NCBI RefSeq assembly: GCF_001013905.1
Contig: NZ_LN831790.1
Coordinates: forward strand, 4,664,001-4,728,000
Length of the DNA: 64,000 bases
From: Streptomyces leeuwenhoekii
GTDB taxonomy: Bacteria; Actinomycetota; Actinomycetes; Streptomycetales; Streptomycetaceae
Direction: 5' to 3'
Under the pieces are notes generated by a model. It was not told the origin of the DNA. It worked only from the letters and a program-made list of their open reading frames with translations, and searched no databases. Position 1 is the first letter of the stretch; the number at the start of each line of letters is the position of its first letter. Positions 50,321 to 57,924 of the stretch are shown here, one piece after another. Position numbers and translations under genes: made by a program.

Positions 50321-50515
50321 CTACTTGCCGTCCCGGGTCAGGTCCAGGGCGGGCGGGGCGGGCATGTTGTTGTCCATCGTCGTGACGGCGTCCAGCCTGG
50401 CCGGCCCGCTGGGCATGTTGTTGTCGAGCGTGGCCGCGGTCGCGTCGGACGCCGCAGGGGTGGGCATGTTGTTGTCCAGCGGCGTGGCGGTCGCGTCCGT
50501 CTTCTGGTCGCTCAT
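50321..50515 (-). CDS. afsS: AfsS, small sigma-like activator of antibiotic production
   Basis: A 64-residue acidic peptide with three copies of a T-x-(L/M)-DNNMP motif (near residues 11, 29 and 46), the signature of AfsS. In S. coelicolor its transcription is switched on by phosphorylated AfsR and it raises actinorhodin and prodigiosin output; its molecular action is still unclear. The ATG follows AGAGGAG at good spacing. Upstream lie a long leader with a hairpin and an AfsR/PhoP-type direct repeat. The gene end and terminator are duplicated downstream. Confidence 0.94.
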   Translation of the reverse strand: MSDQKTDATATPLDNNMPTPAASDATAATLDNNMPSGPARLDAVTTMDNNMPAPPALDLTRDGK

Positions 50516-50546
50516 GGGCTAGCTCCTCTGCGTGGTACGAGTGAGG

Positions 50547-50590
50547 AACGCCCGCCCGGAAACTCCCCCGAGGGCTTCCGGACGGGCGTT
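50547..50590 (-). promoter_or_regulatory. Long hairpin in the afsS leader
   Basis: 50547-50561 pairs with 50576-50590 (14 of 15 pairs, one G-U type mismatch, 14-nt loop). It lies between the AfsR-type promoter and the afsS start, so it is in the leader RNA. It may terminate read-through from afsR or attenuate afsS. Confidence 0.6.
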
Positions 50591-50659
50591 CGGAGCCGCA
50601 CACATTAACCCGTCGGGCTCCGGGCCACTCCGCCTGCCCCCCGACGCGACGGTGTGACT

Positions 50660-50699
50660 GCTATGAGAGTGCCGGGTCGCGATAAACGAATGCTGAACG
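50660..50699 (-). promoter_or_regulatory. afsS promoter with AfsR/PhoP direct repeats
   Basis: On the minus strand CGTTCA and CGTTTA recur with an 11-nt period (50699-50694 and 50688-50683), the arrangement known for AfsR and PhoP sites at afsS. CATAGC (50665-50660) lies 17 nt beyond as the -10. Start of transcription would be near 50653, giving a leader of about 138 nt. Confidence 0.75.
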
Positions 50700-50726
50700 A
50701 CCGCGTCCCGGCGCGGGGCGGGCCGT

Positions 50727-53678
50727 TCAGGCCGCCGTGGCGGGCGCGAGCAGCAGGCGCACCGCGTCGGCCTCCGACGCGCCGTTCTCCTCGAAGAGGT
50801 GGAGCGCCTCGCGCCAGCACGCCTTGGCCCGGTCGGCCTGCCCCAGTTCGGACAGGGCCCGCCCGAGGAGGGTCAGGACGCTGCCGCGGGTGCGGTCCCC
50901 GCCGATGCATCCCAGCGCGAGGGCCTGCTCGGCGTGCTGGGCGGCCCGCGAGGGGCGGTGGGCGGCGATGTGCGCTTCGGCGATCCGGAAGTGGGTGGTC
51001 CCCTCCCACAGCCGCTGCCGGTGGTCCGCGAAGATGGTCAGGGCCTCGGAGAACTGGCCGAGGGCCTCCGGGTGCCGGCCGGCCGCGGTCAGCGCGACGC
51101 CCAGGGCGTAGTGCCCGTTGGCCAGCCGCATCGTGCTGCCGACCCGGACGTGGACGGCCAGGCCGTGCTGGGCGAACTCGACGGCCTTCGCGGTGTTGCC
51201 CATGCCCAGGTACGCGCGCGAGAGGTTGCACAGGGCCGTCGCCTCGCACAGCCCGTTGCGGGCCGCGCGGAACCCCGCGATGGCCTGGTCGAAGAAGACC
51301 TTGCCGTCCGCGTAGCGGTGCTGGTGCAGGGCGATCAGACCGCGGTCCTGGGCGGCCCAGCTCGCGGCGGTGGCGTCCCCGGCGGAACCGGCACACTCCA
51401 TGGCCAGCCGCGCCTCCTCGCCGGCCCGCTGGATGCGGCCGGTCACCAGCAGGACCGCGGTGAGGGTGTTGCGCGCCCGGCCCTCCGCGCGCAGGTCCCC
51501 CGCCGCCCGCGTCGCCTGGCACATGGCCACGGCCGTGGCCTCGTACGCGCGGAAGTTGGCCCCCGACTCGGCCAGGTCCCGGGCGGCCCACAGCAGGTCG
51601 ACGGCGCGCCGCAGCCGGGGCGTGCCCGCGGCCTGGCGCACGCAGGCGAGCAGCGCCGCCGACTCCGTGTAGAGCCAGTCCAGGGCCGCCGATCCGTCGT
51701 CGAAGCGCAGCCCGGGATATCTGGTCGCCTCCAGGTCCTCCACCAGCCGGTCGCCGGGCCGCTCGATGGCGTAGACGCCCGCCGCCGTCGCCAGGTAGAA
51801 GTCCAGCAGCCGCGACAGGGCCGCCTCCCGCTCGCTGGGCGGGTGCTCGTCCCGTTCCGCGCACGCACGCGCGTAGAGCCGGACCAGATCGTGGAGGCGG
51901 TAGCGGCCGGGGGCCGCCGATTCCAGCAGGGACGTGTCGACCAGGGCCTCCAGCAGGTCCTCGGTCTCCTCCGCCGGGAGGTCCAGGACGGCCGCCGCGG
52001 CGGCCAGCGAGATGTCGGGGCCGTCGGCCAGGCCCAGCAGGCGGAAGGCGCGGGCCTGGGCCGGCTCGAGCTGGCCGTAGCCGAGTTCGAAGGTGGCCTT
52101 GACCGCGAGGTCGCCGGCCTGGAGCTCGTCCAGGCGGCGGCGTTCGTCGGCGAGCTTGGCGGCCAGCACGGAGACGGTCCAGGTGCGGCGGGCCGCGAGG
52201 CGGGAGGCGGCGATGCGGATGGCCAGCGGGAGGAAGCCGCAGGCCGCGACCACGTCCAGCGCGGCCTCCCGCTCGCTCGCCACCCGCTCCCGGCCGACGA
52301 TCTTGGTGAAGAGGGAGAGCGCCTCGTCGGGGGACATCACGTCCAGGTCGACGAGGTGGGCCCCGGCGAGGTCGACCATGCGCACCCGGGAGGTGACCAG
52401 GGCCGCGCAGCCGTCCGTGCCGGGCAGCAGGGGGCGGACCTGGGCCGCGTCGCGGGCGTTGTCCAGCAGCACCAGGACCCGGCGGCCGTCGAGGAGGGAG
52501 CGGTACAGGGCGGCGCGCTCCTCCAGGGAGTCGGGGATGGCCCGGTCCGGGGTGCCGAGCGCGCGCAGGAAGGAGCCGAGCACCGTCTCCGGTTCCGCCG
52601 GCCGCGGGCCCGCGCCCTGGAGGTCGACGTAGAGCTGTCCGTCGGGGAAGGACGGGCGGGCCTGGTGGGCCACGTGCACGGCGAGGGTGGTCTTGCCGAC
52701 GCCGCCGATGCCGGCCAGCGCGGACACCGCCATCACCCGGCCGTCGGCGGAGGCGAGCACCTCGCTCAGTTCCCGTACCACGGTGGCGCGCCCGGTGAAG
52801 TCGGGGACCGTCGCGGGAAGCTGCGCCGGGCGCACCGGCACCGCGGCCGGTTCGGCGGCCGGCGCGGAGGGCTCCGCGAGGCCGGGGTCGGCCTGGAGGA
52901 TGCGCTGCTGGAGTTCGCGCAGCCCGGGGCGCGGGTCGACGCCGAGCTCGTCGGCGAGCAGCCGCCGGGTGTCGGCGTAGACGGCGAGGGCCTCCGCCTG
53001 GCGTCCGCTGCGGTACAGCGCCAGCATGAGCAGCTCCCGGAACCGCTCGCGCAGGGGGTGGGCCGCCGTCAGGGCGGTCAGTTCCGAGACGGCCTCCGCG
53101 TGGCAGCCCTGTTCCAGGTCCAGGTCGAGGCGGGTCTCGAGGAGCTGGAGCCGCCATTCCTCCAGGCGGACGCGCTGGGCCTCGGCGTAGGGCCCGGGCA
53201 CCTCCGCGAGCGGTTCCCCGTCCCACAGGGCCAGGGCCCGGCCCAGCGCCTCACGGGCGTGGCCCAGGTCGCCGGCGGTGCGGGCCTTCTCCGCCTCGGC
53301 GGCCAGCTCCTGCGCGACGGCCAGGTCCAGGGCGCCGTCGCCCAGCCCGCGGACGGCGTAGCCGCCGGACTCGCTCACCAGCACCCCGGGGTCGAGCACC
53401 TTGCGCAGGCGGGAGGCGTACGTCCGGACCGCCGCCAGCGCCTGCGACGGGGGGTCCTCGCCCCACAGCGCGTCGATCAGCTCCCCCGCGGTGGCCGTAC
53501 GGCCCTCGCGCAGCAGCAGGGCGGCGAGCAGGGCGCGCTGCTGGGGGGACCCGGTGGCGACGGGTTCGCCGCCGCGCCAGGCGCGCACCGGGCCGAGCAC
53601 GCCGAAGCGCAGGGCCGCCGGCGACTCCTTCGGGGAGCCGGGGCCTCGCTGCTCCGGTACGCGCGGTACACCGTCCAT
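50727..53678 (-). CDS. afsR: AfsR, SARP-type activator with STAND ATPase and TPR domains
   Basis: A 983-residue global regulator. Residues 22-110 form the OmpR-like winged helix (LRFGVLGPVRAW, QQRALLAALLLREGR) and 115-265 the BTAD domain, together a SARP unit. A STAND/NB-ARC ATPase follows with Walker A GIGGVGKTT (323-331) and LVLLDNARD, and the last 330 residues are TPR repeats. Phosphorylation by AfsK raises DNA binding and ATPase activity. It activates afsS and competes with PhoP. AGGGGGAC precedes the ATG. A hairpin lies between afsR and afsS. Confidence 0.96.
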   Translation of the reverse strand: MDGVPRVPEQRGPGSPKESPAALRFGVLGPVRAWRGGEPVATGSPQQRALLAALLLREGRTATAGELIDALWGEDPPSQALAAVRTYASRLRKVLDPGVLVSESGGYAVRGLGDGALDLAVAQELAAEAEKARTAGDLGHAREALGRALALWDGEPLAEVPGPYAEAQRVRLEEWRLQLLETRLDLDLEQGCHAEAVSELTALTAAHPLRERFRELLMLALYRSGRQAEALAVYADTRRLLADELGVDPRPGLRELQQRILQADPGLAEPSAPAAEPAAVPVRPAQLPATVPDFTGRATVVRELSEVLASADGRVMAVSALAGIGGVGKTTLAVHVAHQARPSFPDGQLYVDLQGAGPRPAEPETVLGSFLRALGTPDRAIPDSLEERAALYRSLLDGRRVLVLLDNARDAAQVRPLLPGTDGCAALVTSRVRMVDLAGAHLVDLDVMSPDEALSLFTKIVGRERVASEREAALDVVAACGFLPLAIRIAASRLAARRTWTVSVLAAKLADERRRLDELQAGDLAVKATFELGYGQLEPAQARAFRLLGLADGPDISLAAAAAVLDLPAEETEDLLEALVDTSLLESAAPGRYRLHDLVRLYARACAERDEHPPSEREAALSRLLDFYLATAAGVYAIERPGDRLVEDLEATRYPGLRFDDGSAALDWLYTESAALLACVRQAAGTPRLRRAVDLLWAARDLAESGANFRAYEATAVAMCQATRAAGDLRAEGRARNTLTAVLLVTGRIQRAGEEARLAMECAGSAGDATAASWAAQDRGLIALHQHRYADGKVFFDQAIAGFRAARNGLCEATALCNLSRAYLGMGNTAKAVEFAQHGLAVHVRVGSTMRLANGHYALGVALTAAGRHPEALGQFSEALTIFADHRQRLWEGTTHFRIAEAHIAAHRPSRAAQHAEQALALGCIGGDRTRGSVLTLLGRALSELGQADRAKACWREALHLFEENGASEADAVRLLLAPATAA

Positions 53679-53835
53679 GCCGTCCCCCTAGACATCCTGA
53701 GCAACGACGTCAGTTTGCCTTGTTCATGGTGACTCCGTCAGCCGTGCGAGACCCCGGTCACAGGGCGGTCCGGGAGGACCACAAGGTCTGCACATTCTCT
53801 CCGCACGGGCCCGGGCGGAGCCGGGGCCGGGGCGG

Positions 53836-54231
53836 TCAGCGGTCCAGGTCCACGCGCACGGTCATCAGGTCCGTGCCGAACAGTCTGACCGCCGCGCTGT
53901 TGAAGCGGGGCAGGGTGCGCAGCCGGACGACCGGGTCGTCGTCCGGGAGCGGGTGGGCGGTGTCCGGGTGCCAGCGCCCGCCGAGCCGCACCCGTACCCG
54001 AGGGTCGGCGCGGATGTTGCGGATGTACTGGGCGCGCTCGCCGAACTCCGCCACCAGCCAGAAGGAGTTTCCGGCGCGGCGTCCGCCCACCGGGGTCCGG
54101 CGCGGCAGGCCGGAGACGCGGCCGGTGGTCTCCAGCACCGTCTGGAGCGGGAGTCGGCGCAGCAGCGGGTTGGCGACCCGGCGCTGGAAGGTGGTGGCGG
54201 CGCGGAAGCGGAGGTCGGCGAGGTGGGGCAT
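53836..54231 (-). CDS. Deazaflavin-dependent nitroreductase-family protein
   Basis: A 131-residue Ddn-like (DUF385) split barrel: LETTGRVSGLPRRTPVGGRRAGNSFWLVAEFGERAQYIRNIRADPRVRVRLGGRW (read in short motifs TTGRVSG, TPVGG and YIRNIRADPRV) is the F420-binding signature. The start at 54231 is used; the frame extends upstream without a good start. F420 is made with FbiC, encoded 4 kb away. The substrate is unknown. The 157 bp to afsR hold the afsR promoter. Confidence 0.82.
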   Translation of the reverse strand: MPHLADLRFRAATTFQRRVANPLLRRLPLQTVLETTGRVSGLPRRTPVGGRRAGNSFWLVAEFGERAQYIRNIRADPRVRVRLGGRWHPDTAHPLPDDDPVVRLRTLPRFNSAAVRLFGTDLMTVRVDLDR

Positions 54232-54515
54232 GGCCCCCACGATCGCGGGCCGGGCCCGCCTCCGGAACGGCTCCCGGCCCTGTGTGGCGCAGCTCACACG
54301 GGAAATTCGGAATCGGGCATTCCGGGCGGTGCTGCGGTTCCCGTATACGTCACGAAGGGCGAAAGTCCTTGCAAGCGTGAACCGGCGGATAATTTTGCTC
54401 GTATGATCCATGGCAGTTTCCTGTCCATGCTTGCGAATCGCAGGAATCTCGGGGGTCTTCGGGCCCTGACTTCTCCCCCCTTCCATGGAAAACGCACGCT
54501 TTAGCGTCCTGTGCC

Positions 54516-56060
54516 ATGACACAGGCGGTAATGCGGACCCCGGTCGGCGACGAGGCCGACGGCGTACGGGGCAAAGGGCTCGGCGGGAACTCCGTCGGAC
54601 TGCTCGGCAGCGCGGTGATCGGCGTCTCCACGGTCGCCCCGGTGTACTGCCTCACCTCCACGCTCGGCTCCACCGCCGGCGAGGTCGGCGTCCAGCTCCC
54701 GGCGATCTTCCTGGTCGGCTTCCTGCCGATGCTGCTGGTGGCGTTCGCCTACCGCGAGCTGAACAAGGCGGTGCCGGACTGCGGCACCTCCTTCACCTGG
54801 ACGGTGAAGGCGTTCGGGCCGAGCGTCGGCTGGATGTGCGGCTGGGGCCTGGTCATCGCCACGGTGATCGTGCTCTCCAACCTGGCCGGTGTCGCCACCT
54901 CCTACTTCTGGCTGCTGGCCGGCGAGCTCACCGGGAGCCAGGCGGTCGCGGACCTGGACGGCAACAAGGCCGTCCACATCCTCACCTGCCTGGCCCTGAT
55001 CGCCGCCGCCACGGCGGTCAGCTACCGGGGCATGACGGCGACGAAGGGCGTGCAGTACGCGCTGGTGGCACTCCAGCTCGTGGTGCTCGCCCTTTTCGTC
55101 GTCTTCGCGTTCGGCAAGGCCGGCTCCGGCTCCTTCCCGGGCCACCTGGACTTCTCCTGGTCCTGGCTGAACCCGTTCGAGGTCGGCTCGTTCGCCACCT
55201 TCAGCGCCGGACTCTCCCTGTCGATCTTCATGTACTGGGGCTGGGACGCCTGCCTGACCGCCAACGAGGAGACCGTCGGCAGCGAGAAGACCCCGGGCCG
55301 CGCCGCCCTGATCTCCATGGTCGTCCTGGTCGGCTCCTACCTCGTCACCGCCGTCGCCGCCCAGATGGCCGTCGGCTCGGGCACCGAGGGCCTCGGCCTG
55401 GCCAACCCCGAGACCTCCGACAACGTCTTCGCCGCCCTCGCCGGTCCCGTGATGGGGGACGGCCTCGGCATCCTGCTCTTCGTCGCCGTCCTCGCCTCGG
55501 CCGCCGCCAGCCTCCAGACGACGTTCATCCCGGTGGCCCGCACGGTCCTGGCCATGGCCGCCTACGAGGCGCTGCCGCCCTCCTACGCCCGGGTGCACGA
55601 GAAGTTCCGCACGCCGGGCCGCGCCACCGTCACCGCCGGTGTCGCCACGGCCGTCTTCTACACCGTCATGACCCTGGTCAGCGAGCACGTCCTGGTGGAC
55701 ACGATCTACGCCCTGGGCCTCATGATCTGCTTCTACTACGCGCTGACGGCCTTCGCCTGCGCCTGGTTCTTCCGGGGCGAGCTGACCCGCTCGCCGCGCG
55801 ACGCGCTCTTCAAGGGCGTCCTGCCGGTCCTCGGCGGGATCAGCCTGACCGCCGTGTTCTGCAAGACGCTGTACGACATGTGGAACCCCGAGTACGGCAG
55901 CGGCTCCTCCGTCTTCGGCGTCGGCTCCGTCTTCGTCATCGGTGTCGGGCTGCTGCTGCTCGGCCTGGTGATCATGCTGGTGATGCGGCGCCGCAGCCCG
56001 GCCTTCTTCCGCGGCGAGGTCCTCACGACCAGCACGCCCGCGCTGGTCGTGGAGGACTGA
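54516..56060 (+). CDS. APC-superfamily amino acid permease
   Basis: A 514-residue transporter with twelve membrane segments. The first helix carries the APC motif GSAVIGVSTVAPVYCLTSTLG, and AYRELNKAVPDCGTSFTWTVKAFGPSVGW follows in helix 3. It imports an amino acid or related amine. No ribosome binding site precedes the ATG; TAGCGT at 54502-54507 may be a -10 for a leaderless or short-leader transcript. It converges, 19 bp apart, on the PHP hydrolase gene. Confidence 0.9.
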   Translation: MTQAVMRTPVGDEADGVRGKGLGGNSVGLLGSAVIGVSTVAPVYCLTSTLGSTAGEVGVQLPAIFLVGFLPMLLVAFAYRELNKAVPDCGTSFTWTVKAFGPSVGWMCGWGLVIATVIVLSNLAGVATSYFWLLAGELTGSQAVADLDGNKAVHILTCLALIAAATAVSYRGMTATKGVQYALVALQLVVLALFVVFAFGKAGSGSFPGHLDFSWSWLNPFEVGSFATFSAGLSLSIFMYWGWDACLTANEETVGSEKTPGRAALISMVVLVGSYLVTAVAAQMAVGSGTEGLGLANPETSDNVFAALAGPVMGDGLGILLFVAVLASAAASLQTTFIPVARTVLAMAAYEALPPSYARVHEKFRTPGRATVTAGVATAVFYTVMTLVSEHVLVDTIYALGLMICFYYALTAFACAWFFRGELTRSPRDALFKGVLPVLGGISLTAVFCKTLYDMWNPEYGSGSSVFGVGSVFVIGVGLLLLGLVIMLVMRRRSPAFFRGEVLTTSTPALVVED

Positions 56061-56079
56061 GACGCGAGGACCGGGACCG

Positions 56080-57606
56080 CTACCGGCTGCCCAGGAAGAT
56101 CGGGTTGGTGAACGCCGCGAGCGCTCCCGGCACCGGGCCCGCCGCCGCCTCGTGCCGCAGCTCCGCCCGGACGTAGGCCGCGTACGAGGCGGTGGTCCGC
56201 CACTCGACGGTGCCGGAGCCGGACACCGGCAGCGGGGCGCTGGTGTGCAGCACGCCCTGGTCGGTGACGAGACGGACCGTGCAGCGCGGCGCCCCGGTCA
56301 CCTCCAGCCGGACGGTGACGGGGGCGTCGCGGTCCACCCGCAGCCGCTCGCCGATCCCGGCGTGCTCGCCCCGCCCGCCCGAGGCCGTGAAGGACAGCGA
56401 CACCTGCGCCGACTCGGCGACGTAGGACCGCCCGGCCCGGATGCCCTCCTGGATCGCCCGCCGGGTCAGGTCGTCGGCGAGGACGACGGTCTGGGGCCGC
56501 CCCACCACGTCCGGGTCCCGGTGGGCGTCGCTGCTGCCCATGGCCGGGATCCAGGCGCGGCCCTCGCGCACCGAGGCGACCAGCATGCCGTCCCAGTCGG
56601 CCAGCGCCACCTCGTCGTCGGGCGTGTACGGCCCGTTCCAGACCTCGACCGCGTCCGCCTCGCCGAAGCCGAACTTCCAGTTGCAGCCGATGCAGGTGGC
56701 GTGCGGGTGGGCCGGGACGACCAGGCCCCCGGCCCGGCGGATCTGCCGGGCGAACCGGCCGAAGCGGTTGTCGCGGGCCCGGTAGCGCCAGTCGACGAAG
56801 GTGCCCGGATCGGTGCCGAGCGCCACCACGTGCCCGTTGCGCGTGGTCACCTCCTCGCCCAGCATCACCAGCAGGTCGTCCCCGGCCGCCTCGGCCCAGT
56901 GGGCGTGCGCCGAGTGCGTGTTGTGCTCGGAGGAGTTGATGAAGTCCAGCCCCGCCGCCCGCGCGAGCGCCGCGATCTCGGCCGGGGTGCGGCGGCCGTC
57001 GGAGTGCCAGGAGTGCAGGTGGCAGTCGCCCCGGTACCAGGCCCGGCCCCGGCCCCGGGCCCGCTCGGGCGGGTACACCGGCTCCGGCGTCCGGCCCGGC
57101 TCCCCGTACACCAGCGTGACGGTGAGCTCGTACGACAGCCCCTGCGGGGCCACCGTGTACGGCCCGAGCGCGATGTGCCAGGTGCCCTCGCGCACCGGTC
57201 CGGGGAGGTAGCCCGGCGTCGCCTCGTCCGCGCGGACGAAGAACTCCGTGCGCGCTCCGCCCGACCAGCCCCGGAAGCCCCGGCCGCCGAGCTCGGTGCC
57301 GCGTTCGTCGAACAGGCCGATGTCGAGGGCGTTGCCCGGGGTGCCGGCCGGTACCGGCGGCCGGTCGTAGCTGTAGGCGACCCGGATCTCCCGGACCCCG
57401 GCGGGGACTTCCACCGGCACGTACACGAAGTCCGGCGATCCCGGGGGCAGGGTGCCGCGCACCGTCCTCGTCTCCCGGTCCTGGTCCCGGTCCCGGCCCT
57501 CGGCCGACGCGAAGCTCACGGTTCCCAACGTAAGCGCGGCGGCGGCGCCCGTCACGAACACGGCGCGTCTGCCGATCCCGGCCTCGGACGGATGGTCCTC
57601 GCACAT
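56080..57606 (-). CDS. Tat-secreted PHP-domain (CehA/McbA-like) metallohydrolase
   Basis: A 508-residue secreted enzyme. The twin-arginine signal GIGRRAVFVTGAAAALTLGTVSFA covers about 12-38. A beta domain (60-215) precedes the PHP catalytic part with DCHLHSWHSDG, SSEHNTHS, EEVTTRNGH, HPHATC and SSDAH as metal ligands, and a C-terminal beta domain ends the protein. CehA-type enzymes cleave phosphate or carbamate esters. The start is at 57606 after GGGAG. A 10-bp tandem repeat lies 55 bp upstream. Confidence 0.87.
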   Translation of the reverse strand: MCEDHPSEAGIGRRAVFVTGAAAALTLGTVSFASAEGRDRDQDRETRTVRGTLPPGSPDFVYVPVEVPAGVREIRVAYSYDRPPVPAGTPGNALDIGLFDERGTELGGRGFRGWSGGARTEFFVRADEATPGYLPGPVREGTWHIALGPYTVAPQGLSYELTVTLVYGEPGRTPEPVYPPERARGRGRAWYRGDCHLHSWHSDGRRTPAEIAALARAAGLDFINSSEHNTHSAHAHWAEAAGDDLLVMLGEEVTTRNGHVVALGTDPGTFVDWRYRARDNRFGRFARQIRRAGGLVVPAHPHATCIGCNWKFGFGEADAVEVWNGPYTPDDEVALADWDGMLVASVREGRAWIPAMGSSDAHRDPDVVGRPQTVVLADDLTRRAIQEGIRAGRSYVAESAQVSLSFTASGGRGEHAGIGERLRVDRDAPVTVRLEVTGAPRCTVRLVTDQGVLHTSAPLPVSGSGTVEWRTTASYAAYVRAELRHEAAAGPVPGALAAFTNPIFLGSR

Positions 57607-57660
57607 CTGCTGCTCCCAGGGGTGTCGTGGTGACCTGGCGGTGGGTGGTGCGGGGGCGGT

Positions 57661-57710
57661 ACGGAGCGGTACGGAGCGGTACGGAGTGATACGGAGAGAC
57701 ACGGAGAGGG
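57661..57710. repeat. Decamer tandem repeat, five copies
   Basis: ACGGAGCGGT is repeated five times with increasing divergence (57661-57710), so ACGGAG recurs once per helical turn in the divergent gap between the PHP hydrolase and fbiC. The rest of the gap, 57607-57924, contains no gene. Confidence 0.75.
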
Positions 57711-57912
57711 CGCGTGTAACTGTCGTATTGAGCCGTGAACTGCCGCCCAAGGGAAGACGATCGGCAGCTTTCGGGACGGGGACCCGGCGTGGACCGGCCG
57801 CGCACGCCCCGGGGGAGCCGCCCCGGGACCCGCGAGGGGAACGGCCGGGCGGCGGGCCGGACCCCGCACAAGGGGAGCCGCGGCCTCCGCCCGCCGTTGA
57901 TCACGGCGCTCG

Positions 57913-57918
57913 TATGCT
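57913..57918 (+). promoter_or_regulatory. -10 hexamer of fbiC, leaderless geometry
   Basis: TATGCT ends 6 nt before the fbiC ATG at 57925. GAAGG is too close to the ATG to serve as a ribosome binding site, so a leaderless transcript is likely. Confidence 0.45.
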
Positions 57919-57924
57919 CGAAGG

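Larger units (their letters stand above)
50156..50345 (-). repeat. Tandem duplication of the afsS 3' end and terminator
   Basis: Units 50252-50345 and 50156-50250 are about 90% identical. The proximal unit contains the last codons of afsS (Asp-Leu-Thr-Arg-Asp-Gly-Lys-stop) and a hairpin; the distal unit repeats the same tail and hairpin as a non-coding copy after the stop. Confidence 0.85.

Noticed and set aside
57661..57710. CRISPR-like repeat
   Set aside because: Units are contiguous without spacers and only 10 bp long.
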